NCBI GenBank assembly: GCA_009785425.1
Contig: WQWI01000004.1
Location: 1-64,000 of the forward strand
Direction of reading: 5' to 3'
From: Bacteroidales bacterium
GTDB lineage: Bacteria > Bacteroidota > Bacteroidia > Bacteroidales > P3
DNA: 64,000 nt
Numbering within the stretch: the stretch's first letter is position 1; each line of letters starts with the position of its first letter. The notes under the pieces were generated by a model. That model saw only the letters and a list, made by a program, of their open reading frames with translations, was not told the DNA's origin and did not search any database. Shown piece by piece: positions 17,428 through 26,820 of the stretch. The position numbers were made by a program, and so were the translations under genes.

Positions 17428-18152
17428 ATCACTCCGTTTAATACATCAATTAAAGTTCCAACAAATACGATCAAAGTTGAAAGTACCAATATCCCTAGAA
17501 TGAATGCCAACAAGGCTTTTACATAATTTTTCACTTTCTTTTCGCCAAAAAATTGCCCAACTGACCAAATGAGATAAACAATCATGATGTAACTCGTAAT
17601 TTGTATGATATTCAATTCCACCAATCCTTGAAAAGGCGTAACTATAGCCGTTGCCAATGCTGATATTCCGGAGATAAAACACATCAGAATAAAAATCTCG
17701 AAAAGATTATATCCTGATTTTCTAAAAAATAATTTTATCCAAAATGCCATGTATAATCCTTGTAATATCGCTGAATAGCCCGGATATTCGAATGCCATCC
17801 AATGAAAAATAAGAACTGTTGTAGGGGTGAACTCATCGCCATATAGGCCCAAATCTTTAACCCCAATTTGAAAAAAGTAACTGATAAGTGCGTAAAACAA
17901 CGAAGTGATAATGACAAATGTAATGGGTTTTACGAAACGGTGTCTATCTTCTGCGATAAACTGCCTGACAGTGTTTCCGGGTGCTATGAGCATTCCTTTT
18001 ACAGTGTATAAGAAACCTTTATTGGCACGAAAAAAACCTGCAATTTCCTGCCAAATATAGTATTTGTCAATTCTCCTCAACTCTGCGGGTCGTCCGCAGT
18101 TTGAGCAGAAGTTTCCGTTGATTGGCTCGGTACAGTTTTTACAATTGTCCAT
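17424..18152 (-). CDS. DUF3667 membrane protein with N-terminal zinc ribbon
   Basis: A 242-residue protein. The N-terminus is a zinc ribbon ([19 protein letters not shown]), then [12 protein letters not shown]...[21 protein letters not shown], the DUF3667 signature, and about five membrane segments to the C-terminus. The function of the family is unknown. It is translationally coupled to thyA (ATGA overlap) and preceded by the DUF1761 gene 22 bases away. Confidence 0.82.
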   Translation of the reverse strand: MDNCKNCTEPINGNFCSNCGRPAELRRIDKYYIWQEIAGFFRANKGFLYTVKGMLIAPGNTVRQFIAEDRHRFVKPITFVIITSLFYALISYFFQIGVKDLGLYGDEFTPTTVLIFHWMAFEYPGYSAILQGLYMAFWIKLFFRKSGYNLFEIFILMCFISGISALATAIVTPFQGLVELNIIQITSYIMIVYLIWSVGQFFGEKKVKNYVKALLAFILGILVLSTLIVFVGTLIDVLNGVI

Positions 18153-18174
18153 TTCTTTTACAAATTTAACACCC

Positions 18175-18585
18175 CTATATCAACGCAAACAAAATAAAAA
18201 CCAATCCCGCAATAAATGTGTATCCTACACGAATTGTGACGGCCATAATGAAATCCTTCATTCGGCTGAATTGGAAATTCAAGTTGCCCTTTTCCCATGC
18301 ACACAAGCCGACTAAAGTCAAGATCGCAAGCCATGCGGAAATACTTGTAAGCATAAAGAAAACTAACCCAAACAAGACTGTTGCTGCAAATTGCAAACCC
18401 ATCGTACGGAAAATACTTACCGGCGTAATCTCGCCCAACTCAACTTTGAAAACTCTAATCCATGCTTTTGCGAAAAGTGCAGAATACCAAACAGCTCCAA
18501 TTCCAAATGATACAACGGTTGCCACAGCAAACCACCACCAATTGATTTGGGCGAAAATTTGACAGATTAAATTGCAGGAATTCAT
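18175..18585 (-). CDS. DUF1761 membrane protein
   Basis: A 136-residue protein with four hydrophobic segments. The opening INWWWFAVATVVSFGIGAVWYSALFAKAW carries the DUF1761 signature (G-A-x-W-Y-S...W). The family has no known function. It is likely co-transcribed with DUF3667 and thyA. Confidence 0.8.
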   Translation of the reverse strand: MNSCNLICQIFAQINWWWFAVATVVSFGIGAVWYSALFAKAWIRVFKVELGEITPVSIFRTMGLQFAATVLFGLVFFMLTSISAWLAILTLVGLCAWEKGNLNFQFSRMKDFIMAVTIRVGYTFIAGLVFILFALI

Positions 18586-18614
18586 ATGTTACTTCATTAG
18601 AAAAAGTTAATAAC

Positions 18615-19925
18615 TTACGAAATCATCGCCCCAATCAACGTTCCGGACATCAAACTCACTATTGTCCCGCCTAAAAGTGCACGCAGCCCTAATTGCGAAA
18701 TCAAAACACGTTTGCCGGGTGCTAATGAGCCAATTCCGCCGATTTGAATACCAATCGAAGCAAAATTCGCAAAACCGCAAAGAAAGTAAGTTGCCATAAT
18801 AACCGATCTTTGCGAAGCAAAAGCACCGCTATGACTTAATTCTGCTAAACTTATGTAACCGATAAATTCAGTTAAAATCAGCTTTTCGCCAACTACACGC
18901 CCAACTAATGTAATGTCTTCAGGATGAATCCCAAGCATCCACATTAATGGAGCAAATGCGTGACCTAACAAAAATGGTAAAGAAACTTTATCGTATGCAC
19001 CATTCGTAACATTGTAAACCCACGTATTCAGTGTATCGCTCATTCCTACGATGTGATTAAACATCGCAATAAATGCCACAAACACCAAGAGCATCGCACC
19101 AATGTTTACAGCAAGTTTGACGCCCTCTGTGGTGCCGTTTGCAACAGCATCCAAGATATTTTTACCGACATTTTCTTTAGATACAGTGAGATCTGAGCTG
19201 AATTCTTCGGTTTGAGGCACTAAAATTTTAGATATAACAATTGATCCGGGTATCGCCATAACAGATGCAGCCAATAAATGTCGTGCAAATATCAAGCGTG
19301 CTTCAGGGCATTCGCCACCCAAAAAGCCCACGTATGCTGCCAAAACACCACCGGCAACAGTTGCCATACCACATGTCATAATTAGCATGATTTCGGATTT
19401 GTTCATGCGTTCCAGATATTGTTTGATCAATAAGGGCGACTCGGTTTGTCCTAAAAAAATGTTACCCGCAGCAGCCAAACTTTCCTGTCCTGATAGGCGT
19501 AGTGATTTTGTCAATAACCACCCTAAACCAAAAACTACTTTTTGAATGATACCGAGATAAAACAACAAACTCGTCAATGCCGAGAAAAAGATAATCGTTG
19601 GTAAAACTTGAAATGCAAAGATAAATCCGTGCGTTTCCGTATTCAAAAGGTCGCCGAGTAGGAAAGAACTTCCGGCTTTTGTAAAATCGATGATGATAAC
19701 AAAAAATCTGCCGACAAATTCAAAGAAAATCCGAACAGGCGGAAAATACAAGATACTTATCGCAAACAGAACTTGCAAGCCCAAACCAATGGAAACCTGT
19801 TTCCAGTTGATTGCCTTGCGATTTGTGCTAAACACAAAGGCAATGACCAAAAGAGTTACCATTCCCATAAGCCCGTGAAGCACGTGACCTAAACTAATTC
19901 CGAGACCTGATGCTACTGTTTCCAT
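18615..19925 (-). CDS. nupC: Concentrative nucleoside transporter (NupC/CNT family)
   Basis: A 436-residue inner-membrane symporter that takes up nucleosides with H+ or Na+. CNT features: LLGDLLNTETHGFIFAFQVLPTIIFFSAL, the core motif GQTESPLLIKQYLERMNKSE, and GANVGAML-like GVKLAVNIGAMLLVFVAFIAMFN, with the C-terminal GFANFASIGIQIGGIG typical of CNTs. It has about ten membrane segments and is complete. With hpt, guaC, thyA and surE it fits nucleotide salvage. Confidence 0.93.
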   Translation of the reverse strand: METVASGLGISLGHVLHGLMGMVTLLVIAFVFSTNRKAINWKQVSIGLGLQVLFAISILYFPPVRIFFEFVGRFFVIIIDFTKAGSSFLLGDLLNTETHGFIFAFQVLPTIIFFSALTSLLFYLGIIQKVVFGLGWLLTKSLRLSGQESLAAAGNIFLGQTESPLLIKQYLERMNKSEIMLIMTCGMATVAGGVLAAYVGFLGGECPEARLIFARHLLAASVMAIPGSIVISKILVPQTEEFSSDLTVSKENVGKNILDAVANGTTEGVKLAVNIGAMLLVFVAFIAMFNHIVGMSDTLNTWVYNVTNGAYDKVSLPFLLGHAFAPLMWMLGIHPEDITLVGRVVGEKLILTEFIGYISLAELSHSGAFASQRSVIMATYFLCGFANFASIGIQIGGIGSLAPGKRVLISQLGLRALLGGTIVSLMSGTLIGAMIS

Positions 19926-19939
19926 AAGTTTTTTTGGTG

Positions 19940-19947
19940 CAAAGATA
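19940..19947 (-). promoter_or_regulatory. TATCTTTG promoter element for nupC
   Basis: The minus-strand TATCTTTG lies 14 bases before the nupC ATG. The plus-strand promoter of the next gene is at 20033-20040, so the intergenic region serves two divergent genes. Confidence 0.6.
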
Positions 19948-20032
19948 CAAAAAAACTAAATAAGACCCGTTAGGATGGCAGAGAAACTTATCAGAATTTA
20001 TTAACAATGTTGTTTTTTTCGATATTTTTTGC

Positions 20033-20040
20033 TATTTTTG
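20033..20040 (+). promoter_or_regulatory. TATTTTTG promoter element for the HExxH lipoprotein
   Basis: TATTTTTG with a TTG at 20010-20012 lies 28 bases before ATG 20069, divergent from the nupC promoter. Confidence 0.55.
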
Positions 20041-20068
20041 TGGTTTGAAATCTAAAAAAACAAAAACC

Positions 20069-22105
20069 ATGAAAAAAATCTTATCAATTTTTGTACTATT
20101 TGGCTTACTACTTTCTTCGTGCAATGTTAGCAGCGACGAAAGACCATCTATTTCCGAAAGAACTATCCAGCAGGTAATTAGTGAGCTATCTGCTCTCCAT
20201 CCGAATCAAACCGAACGCATTGAAATCGGTGTGCGACAAGCTGCATCGCTTTGGTTTTCGAGAGACGGAGGTGATGCGGATTTCAAAGAATTTACTTTGA
20301 ATAATTTTGTTGCATGTCCTCACGAATTAGATCTCTTGTTTGAGAGACTTCAACGAAATTTTGAAATTTTGACTGGTAATCTCCACAAAATAAACGTCCG
20401 TTTGATGATGCCTTTGCACATTTATATGGGAGATATTATGCCTGTTGACCGCCTTTTTGGTGGATTTAGTCCATTTTCACATCTGAATGAGGATATGTTC
20501 GATAACAAAATTGCATTTGTAGTGTTGTTGAATTTTAGAACGTTTTCGTTGGAAGAAAAAAACAGATATGGTGCAAATTGGACACGCACACAGTGGGCTC
20601 ATGCACGAATGGGCGAAAGATTTACATCTCGCGTTCCGTCGGAATTGCGACAGGAATTTTCACGCGTTTTCACGCAGGTTGATACTTGGAGAACAGACTA
20701 CAATTTCTATATGGGGCAATTGTTGACAAACGACGGCAGAAGGCTGTTTCCGGAGGATTTGAGATTGATAACGCATTGGGGATTGCGTGACCATTTGAGA
20801 ACATATTACGCTTTGGAAGGTAGAACCGAATCGCAAGAAATGATTTTCAAAGTGATGAATCACGTTATCAATCAGACTGTTCCGGAAGTTGTAATCAATA
20901 ACCCAAATGTGCAATGGAATCCGTTTGAAAACACAGTGTATGAAAATGGCGTAAGGATCACTTCAAGACCTGAGCAATACCGCTATCAAATGCTTTTGGA
21001 TTTATTCAGAATGCACCAAAGAATGGACCCTTATACCCCTCAATACGAAAATTATATCGAGGCTAATTTTAGTGGAAGCGTTGAACTTTCAAAGCAAATT
21101 GTTCGCGATTTGTTTGTTCAACTTGTTTCGTCGGATGTTGCAAGAGAAGTTGGGCAGGTTATGAGCCAGCGTTTAGGTCGTGATTTAAGACCTTTTGACC
21201 TTTGGTATAACGGTTTTAGAGCACGTGGTGCATTTCCGGAAGCAGAATTAAATGCACTAACGAGACGACTTTATCCCAATGCAATGGCGTTTGAAAGAGA
21301 TATGCCAAACATGTTGATGACGCTGGGTTGGGACAGAAGAAGAGCAACAGAAATTGCATCGGGAATTACAGTAGATGCTTCGCGTGGTATCGGTCATGCT
21401 TGGGGAGCACAAATGATGGGCGATCAAGCTCGTTTACGCACAAGAATACCTGTTGACGGTATGGATTTTAGAGGGTTCAACATCGGAATCCACGAATTAG
21501 GACACAATGTTGAGCAAGTAATTTCACTTTACGATGTGGATTATTGGATGCTCAGAAGTGTGCCGAATACGGCATTTACAGAGGCATTAGCGTTTATATT
21601 CCAAGATAGAGATATGGAACTGTTGGGCAAAAGAAACGACAATCCGTTGGCAAACGACCTTGCAACGTTAGGCATTTTCTGGAATACGTTTGAGATTATG
21701 GGCGTTTCGTTAGTAGATATGGGCGTTTGGGAGTGGATGTATGCCAATCCGAATGCCAATGCTAATCAGTTGAGAGATGCTGTCATTCGTATTGCAAAAG
21801 ATGTTTGGAACGAATTTTTTGCACCGGTTTTTGGTATCGAAGATCAGCCGATTTTGGCGATTTATACGCACATGATCATGCGTCCGCTTTATTTATCGAA
21901 CTATCCACTTGGTCGTTTGATACAATTCCAACTTGAAGAATATATGGCAGGGAGAAATTTTGCAGCGGAAGTTGACCGCATGTTTGCACTTGGTAATCTC
22001 ACACCTAAACACTGGATGTTGCAAGCTGTTGGCGAGGAATTATCTGTGCAGCCTTTGATTGAAGCTACAGAACGATCCGTCAGAAGAATTAGGCAAGACG
22101 ACTAA
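20069..22105 (+). CDS. Lipoprotein with gluzincin-type zinc protease motif (unrecognised family)
   Basis: A 678-residue protein with a lipoprotein signal peptide (KKILSIFVLFGLLLSSCN, lipobox LSSC), so it is attached to a membrane facing the periplasm or exterior. A zinc-binding HELGH lies in NIGIHELGHNVEQV, and a candidate third ligand Glu follows 26 residues after the second His in NTAFTEALAFIF. This spacing and the TAFTEA context resemble the M2/M3 gluzincin peptidases, but the rest of the protein matches nothing I recognise. It is probably an active periplasmic peptidase. The start at 20069 (MKKILS) is preferred over 20045 because the signal peptide then begins at the Met. It stands first in a plus-strand run before dapA. 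Confidence 0.72.
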   Translation: MKKILSIFVLFGLLLSSCNVSSDERPSISERTIQQVISELSALHPNQTERIEIGVRQAASLWFSRDGGDADFKEFTLNNFVACPHELDLLFERLQRNFEILTGNLHKINVRLMMPLHIYMGDIMPVDRLFGGFSPFSHLNEDMFDNKIAFVVLLNFRTFSLEEKNRYGANWTRTQWAHARMGERFTSRVPSELRQEFSRVFTQVDTWRTDYNFYMGQLLTNDGRRLFPEDLRLITHWGLRDHLRTYYALEGRTESQEMIFKVMNHVINQTVPEVVINNPNVQWNPFENTVYENGVRITSRPEQYRYQMLLDLFRMHQRMDPYTPQYENYIEANFSGSVELSKQIVRDLFVQLVSSDVAREVGQVMSQRLGRDLRPFDLWYNGFRARGAFPEAELNALTRRLYPNAMAFERDMPNMLMTLGWDRRRATEIASGITVDASRGIGHAWGAQMMGDQARLRTRIPVDGMDFRGFNIGIHELGHNVEQVISLYDVDYWMLRSVPNTAFTEALAFIFQDRDMELLGKRNDNPLANDLATLGIFWNTFEIMGVSLVDMGVWEWMYANPNANANQLRDAVIRIAKDVWNEFFAPVFGIEDQPILAIYTHMIMRPLYLSNYPLGRLIQFQLEEYMAGRNFAAEVDRMFALGNLTPKHWMLQAVGEELSVQPLIEATERSVRRIRQDD

Positions 22106-22115
22106 AAAGAACGAA

Positions 22116-22676
22116 ATGAAAGTCATTGAGAATTTCAAAACGTACCTGTGGTCTCTGCGAATGCGTAAAATCGCTCGCAAGCAGAAACGTAGTCGCCAAA
22201 TGCTGGGTTTGGACTTGGCAAAAAATGTTGGTATCTACTTTCACTACAACGGAAAGGCGTCTTATGAAACTGCCAATAAATTCGCCGACTATTTAAAGAC
22301 ACGAGGCGTTTCGGTTATGGTGTTGGCATATTCGGATAGCAAGGATAAACCCACAGAAATAGCAGAAAACCAAAGTTTTCTATTGTTTTTGAAATCTCAA
22401 CTGGGTTTTAATCGAGTGCCGCACGACAATGCTGTAAGCACCTTCGTGGAGCAACCATTCGATATTTTCTTCGATTTAAGTTTGAACAATCATTTCCAAA
22501 ATTTATATATCGCAAATGCATCTCATGCCACATTTAAAGTGGGACGAACAAGCAAGCAGGGGTTAAATATCTTTGACTTTACGCTCGAAGTCAAAGATAC
22601 GGCGGATATGCAAGAGCTTATAGATGCCATCCTCAAATATCTTGAAGTGTTTAATCAAGATGGGAGCCGCAATTGA
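22116..22676 (+). CDS. Conserved Bacteroidota protein (DUF6913-like)
   Basis: A 186-residue cytoplasmic protein with a basic N-terminal helix (LRMRKIARKQKRSRQM) and an alpha/beta body: NVGIYFHYNGKASYETANKFADYLKTRGV and VMVLAYSDSK. PFDIFFDLSLNNHFQNLYIANASHATFKVGR follows. It resembles small Bacteroidota proteins (DUF6913) encoded before dapA. The function is unknown. The start at 22116 lies ten bases after the upstream stop, and dapA begins 19 bases downstream. Confidence 0.65.
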   Translation: MKVIENFKTYLWSLRMRKIARKQKRSRQMLGLDLAKNVGIYFHYNGKASYETANKFADYLKTRGVSVMVLAYSDSKDKPTEIAENQSFLLFLKSQLGFNRVPHDNAVSTFVEQPFDIFFDLSLNNHFQNLYIANASHATFKVGRTSKQGLNIFDFTLEVKDTADMQELIDAILKYLEVFNQDGSRN

Positions 22677-22695
22677 TTTTAAGAATATCTAAAAT

Positions 22696-23592
22696 ATGTT
22701 AGCAAACAAATTTATCGGAACCGGTGTGCCTACGATTACGCCATTCAAAACTGACGGATCAGTCGATCTCGAAGCACTCGGAAGACTAATCAACCACATT
22801 ATTGATGGCGGGATTGACTATATTGTTGCCTTGGGAACTACGTCAGAAATATGTACGTTGAGTAAAGTTGAACAAGATGCAATCGTAAAAAAAACGGTCG
22901 AAACCGTTAGAGGACGCGTACCTATTGTTGTTGGTATTGGTGGAAATAATACCGCAGAATGTGTTGAAATTTTGAAAACATATGATTTTACAGGCATAGA
23001 CGGAATTCTGTCAGTTGTTCCATATTACAACAAGCCAACGCAAGAAGGGATTTATCTGCATTTCTCAGCAATCGCAAAAGCTTGCCCTGTTCCGATTATT
23101 TTGTACAATATACCTCCGCGATGTGTGGTAAATATGGATGTAGAAACCACGATACGCTTGGCAAACGACCACCCCAACATTATCGCACTCAAAGATTCGT
23201 CGAACGATATGGAGCATTGCCAAAAAATTATTCAGCACAAAGGTAAACCCAACGATTTTCTGGTTATTTCCGGTGATGATGGCACGGCTTTAGAATTGAT
23301 AGAAATGGGAGGGGTAGGTGTGATTTCTGTTATGGCAAACGCACTGCCAGTACAGGTTTCGAGCATGATTCGAGCTGGAGTTTCAGGAGATTTTGAAAAA
23401 GCAAAAAAAGAGTTTTCCGAATATCAACATCTCGTTCCTTTTTTGTTTGAAGAAGGGAATCCGACGGGTGCAAAATCTATCATAAGTTTGCTTGGATTTT
23501 GCGAAGATACCTTGCGTTTGCCTTTGGTAAAATCTACTAATAGTTTGAAGAGTCGTATTCAGACTGCGTTTGAGCCGTTTGTGAAAGGTTAA
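22696..23592 (+). CDS. dapA: 4-Hydroxy-tetrahydrodipicolinate synthase
   Basis: Condenses pyruvate with aspartate semialdehyde, the entry to lysine and diaminopimelate. The TIM-barrel landmarks are present: GTTSEICTLS (residues ~47-56), PYYNKPTQEGIYLHF with the Tyr, the Schiff-base Lys in IIALKDSSNDM, and SGDDGTALELIEMGGVGVISV. Length of 298 residues is standard. Its product feeds the ddh enzyme encoded at 14.1 kb. Confidence 0.96.
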   Translation: MLANKFIGTGVPTITPFKTDGSVDLEALGRLINHIIDGGIDYIVALGTTSEICTLSKVEQDAIVKKTVETVRGRVPIVVGIGGNNTAECVEILKTYDFTGIDGILSVVPYYNKPTQEGIYLHFSAIAKACPVPIILYNIPPRCVVNMDVETTIRLANDHPNIIALKDSSNDMEHCQKIIQHKGKPNDFLVISGDDGTALELIEMGGVGVISVMANALPVQVSSMIRAGVSGDFEKAKKEFSEYQHLVPFLFEEGNPTGAKSIISLLGFCEDTLRLPLVKSTNSLKSRIQTAFEPFVKG

Positions 23593-23615
23593 AAACGTCT
23601 GAAACGACATAATAT

Positions 23616-24104
23616 ATGTTCAAGCAGATTATTTATACGATGAAAAGCCACTTGCCGGACGGTAAGGCAGAGCAATTTTATGACTTTATGATTGAACCGA
23701 CCGATGAGGCATATTCAAATTGGCTACCCGAACATCATCAATATCATATTGTCAAACGTGGCAAAAATAGCCCTGTGGGGGATTTAGTTTTTTTTGATCA
23801 ACATATCAGCCCAAACTTCCGACTGAAATCCTATGCGATTGTTCGAGTTGCCGGTAGACCATGTGAAATAACCGTTCAAGTTCTCAAGTTCGGAATGCGT
23901 GTACCTGTGTTTGTAAGTTTATATTTTGAGGATACTCTAAACGGTCTTGTGCTTACTGAAGAGGTTCGTGCAGGCTATCGTGGAGTTGGTGCGATATTTA
24001 ATCCGTTCTTTCGTCTTGTATTAACTAAAAGAAAGTTATCGGCTTTAACCAAACATCACAACAAAGAGTGGAAAGAGCTTGAAAGAATACTAATTGCTAC
24101 TTGA
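23616..24104 (+). CDS. START-like (SRPBCC) domain protein, hypothetical
   Basis: A 162-residue protein without signal peptide or membrane segment. The alternating strands, HHQYHIVKRGKNSPVGDLVFFDQHI, RLKSYAIVRVAGRPCEITVQVL and NGLVLTEEVRAGYRGVGAIFNPFFRLVLTKRKLSALTKHHNKEWKELERIL, resemble START-like helix-grip proteins; the C-terminal long helix supports this. No ligand or enzyme function can be named. It follows dapA by 23 bases. Confidence 0.6.
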   Translation: MFKQIIYTMKSHLPDGKAEQFYDFMIEPTDEAYSNWLPEHHQYHIVKRGKNSPVGDLVFFDQHISPNFRLKSYAIVRVAGRPCEITVQVLKFGMRVPVFVSLYFEDTLNGLVLTEEVRAGYRGVGAIFNPFFRLVLTKRKLSALTKHHNKEWKELERILIAT

Positions 24105-24130
24105 GGCCGGTAAAAAAAGCGACCTAAAAA

Positions 24131-24262
24131 ACCCGCTGGCACCGATTTGCAATCGGTTCACTCACAGCAAGTTAAATAAATGTAGTTGAAAAAAAAACTA
24201 GAAAAAAAGATTGAAAAATAAAGCAAAAATATATGCAAAGTTTAGACACGGCACCAGCGGGT
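24131..24262. repeat. Inverted repeat upstream of the M60-like gene
   Basis: ACCCGCTGGCACCG (24131-24144) and CGGCACCAGCGGGT (24249-24262) are imperfect complements (12 of 14). A perfect inner palindrome, ACCGATT TGC AATCGGT, lies at 24141-24157. A related CCCGCTGG motif recurs at about 26757 after the gene. The repeats may mark the edges of an acquired segment. No gene is supported in this 258-base gap. Confidence 0.5.
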
Positions 24263-24300
24263 ACATTGCCATGTATGTTGTGAATTGCTTAAAAAATTTG

Positions 24301-24308
24301 TATTTTTG
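24301..24308 (+). promoter_or_regulatory. TATTTTTG promoter element and Shine-Dalgarno site of the M60-like gene
   Basis: TATTTTTG lies 55 bases upstream of ATG 24363. Unusually for this genome, a full Shine-Dalgarno sequence (AGGAGA at about 24351-24356) stands 6 bases before the start, as in Firmicutes. Confidence 0.5.
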
Positions 24309-24362
24309 TAGTCGCAAACAACACTGCACTAGCAGTAATAAAATACCACAGGAGATTTAAAC

Positions 24363-26624
24363 ATGCTTAAAATCAAACATTGTCGTAAAATCATTGCCAT
24401 GGCTCTTGTGCTGGCAACTCTCTCCACGCTAGTTTTCGCTGTTGGAGCGTCACCTGCACAAGCCTCTGCGACACCACAGCCTGCATCCGGCTCGAACACA
24501 CTTCTTTCGCCGTTCGTTCCGAATAATGTCAGCAACTTTGACATTTCAGGCTTTAATGGACGAGTATTCAACACCGCCGGGCGTCCAACGGTAGCCCCAG
24601 GCTGGGTTTCCAGTGCTGCGTATGGCACAGCGCCGTTTTTCTACGGCGTAACATCCATTACTGCGCCTATCGGCACAACAGTGGATATTCGCGAAGCTGC
24701 GTTCCGCACACAAGCCAGCGATGTATTCGATGGTGACCTTACTCACCATATCGAGCGTCTGCTACCCGCTAACCCTGTAATTTCACAGAACATAGTTATT
24801 GTGTATCGTATTACGAACTCTCGCGGAACAACAACCTTCCTTGATGTTCAGGTAACATTCGAGGCACGTACAGATTTCCTTGTTGAGCGTGTAATTCACA
24901 GTATTCCGTACGACGATATGCGAGGCACTACTCACACTACTGTCCGTCGCGGTTCAAACACAGACCAACAAATCTTGGGTCTGTACATGATGCCAAACTC
25001 CAGCTTTGATGTGCGTGTGGTTGACCATCCTACAAGTGGCGGACAAACTGCTTTGCTTTTGTATACATATCAAGCTATTTGGAATCAAAACACTAACCAC
25101 GGTCCGGTAACCGATGCTTGGCACACCATTTATCACGGTAATGGTGTAACGGGTGCTCAAGCAAACCAAAACAATGTCCATGTTCCTCGTATGGGTCGTG
25201 TTCCGGTATTTGTTACTCCACGTAATGATGCGGGTCACTTTACTGTTGAACTACGCTTTACACTTGAGGGTGCAAACAGCGTTCGTAGCTTGAACTTCTT
25301 TAACTATCAAGACGCTAACCCTGACTTCGGTCACTTCACCATTACCGAAGCAGAGTGGCTTGATAACTGGAGATTTGTTCCGACAGCCGACGCCGAAGAC
25401 TTTGGTCAAATGTTCGCTATTATCCAAAGCCCTACCTATGTAATGTTAGTTGCTTGGCAAGACAGATTTGACCTTCAACTTGGCAATATTGTATGGGGTC
25501 AAGGTAACACTCGTACCGGTCAGGGAATCCAAAACATTCTTGACAATCAAGAACACATGACCCACTGGTTTAACTACTGGTATGGTCTTTGCATTAACGC
25601 AACAAACCCATGGGACAGGCTTGTACACGCAAGACAATTTACTGTTCCTGCATATCGTGGACCGGGTGCTGCTTTTATGGGTCACCGTGTTCTTGGTATG
25701 AGTATAACCTCTAACATTAACAATGGTGGCGGTATTACTCGTTATCTTCGCATTAACACATCAGTTCACTATTATCCAACGATGGACTTTTTGGCAATGC
25801 ACGAACTGGGTCACCGTTATGACTCGAACTTTGGTCTGGGCGAGGTTATTACTAATGTCCAGCCGAACTTTTTGCAATATATGCACAGAGGACATACCTA
25901 CAACAACAATCGTTGGAACATCTCACCAACTGCCACAGCTGAACATCGTGCCTTTGTTGATTTTGAAAACACTTTTGATACCAGACTTATTCGTCTAATG
26001 TACGCTGTTGAATCCTCTACATGTCGTTATGAAGCACTCCAATCTGTTCAAAGTGCGAACCGCGAGCAGGGATATCATCATTTAAATTGGACCAGAGGTG
26101 ATGCTTTCGCTTACGGAATTTTCCGCCAAAGCGGACTGAACGTCATTCCGGTAATTGAAATTTGCTTGGGTCTGGGCGACAGAGCGATAAGCCCTGCCGT
26201 TCGTAACCATATCATGAACAGCGATGCTCGCATTGCTCACCATTTGTATCTGCTGGCTCCGGGTGAAGCCAATGTGGCTGTTAGAAACACCCTTGTTGCT
26301 GACCGTAGTCTAGTCGGCCACTGGAGTGCTACCGTTCTTGGTGCCGGTGCCACAAGTTTGACAGGCACAGCTACCATCAATATCGACTCTCCGGATATGG
26401 CTCCGCTAATTGGCGAGCAAATTCGAATCTATGATGGTGCAACGCTAATTCACACACTGCCAATCACCGGTCCAACAATAGCTGTTCCTGCTACTCCGAT
26501 TGGTGGATACCGTGTCGTGCTTCCGCGTCCTGCAGGTTTGTACACCATTAATACAACACTTCTTGTTTCGACTGCAAACACAGGTGTTGCTGAAGCAGTG
26601 TACACGGACGTAGATCCTCTCTAA
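24363..26624 (+). CDS. Secreted M60/enhancin-like zinc metallopeptidase, likely horizontally acquired
   Basis: A 753-residue exported protein. The signal peptide is long and Gram-positive-like (KIKHCRKIIAMALVLATLSTLVFAVGASPAQA). An Ig-like/DUF5011-type domain follows (~residues 95-170: APIGTTVDIREA...YRITNSRGTTTFLDVQVTF). The peptidase region has HELGHRYDSNFGLGEVITN near residues 481-499; HExxH followed by GEV-x2-N is the M60 (enhancin) signature, found in enzymes that attack mucin-type glycoproteins. A C-terminal beta-domain ends the protein. It has a strong Shine-Dalgarno site and more C-rich codons (AAC, CTT, CGT) than its neighbours. There is no T9SS C-terminal domain. I infer transfer, perhaps from a Clostridia-like donor. 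Confidence 0.8.
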   Translation: MLKIKHCRKIIAMALVLATLSTLVFAVGASPAQASATPQPASGSNTLLSPFVPNNVSNFDISGFNGRVFNTAGRPTVAPGWVSSAAYGTAPFFYGVTSITAPIGTTVDIREAAFRTQASDVFDGDLTHHIERLLPANPVISQNIVIVYRITNSRGTTTFLDVQVTFEARTDFLVERVIHSIPYDDMRGTTHTTVRRGSNTDQQILGLYMMPNSSFDVRVVDHPTSGGQTALLLYTYQAIWNQNTNHGPVTDAWHTIYHGNGVTGAQANQNNVHVPRMGRVPVFVTPRNDAGHFTVELRFTLEGANSVRSLNFFNYQDANPDFGHFTITEAEWLDNWRFVPTADAEDFGQMFAIIQSPTYVMLVAWQDRFDLQLGNIVWGQGNTRTGQGIQNILDNQEHMTHWFNYWYGLCINATNPWDRLVHARQFTVPAYRGPGAAFMGHRVLGMSITSNINNGGGITRYLRINTSVHYYPTMDFLAMHELGHRYDSNFGLGEVITNVQPNFLQYMHRGHTYNNNRWNISPTATAEHRAFVDFENTFDTRLIRLMYAVESSTCRYEALQSVQSANREQGYHHLNWTRGDAFAYGIFRQSGLNVIPVIEICLGLGDRAISPAVRNHIMNSDARIAHHLYLLAPGEANVAVRNTLVADRSLVGHWSATVLGAGATSLTGTATINIDSPDMAPLIGEQIRIYDGATLIHTLPITGPTIAVPATPIGGYRVVLPRPAGLYTINTTLLVSTANTGVAEAVYTDVDPL

Positions 26625-26820
26625 CCTAGCTCTTAACGCTAACGGCGGTCGTCCGATTTGGTATTGAGCAAAACAATACTTTGCCAATAGCAGTGATTAA
26701 CAACGGTAATCTTGACCGGGAATTAGTAAGTAGATATAGACAGTGCTCCATTTCCCCCGCTGGTGGCGATTCCAGTGGCTGTTGCCAACCTCCGCCAAAT
26801 ACGGGAGAATTTGTTTGCTA
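26625..26820 (+). other. Non-coding stretch, possible decayed 3' end of the M60-like gene
   Basis: After the stop, one alternative frame stays open from about 26630 to 26821 and ends in SPAGGDSSGCCQPPPNTGEF, which looks like the Pro-rich tail and LPxTG-like sorting motif of a Gram-positive wall protein. It may be the frameshifted remains of a longer ancestral protein. It overlaps the comEC end by a few bases. No intact gene is claimed. Confidence 0.3.
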
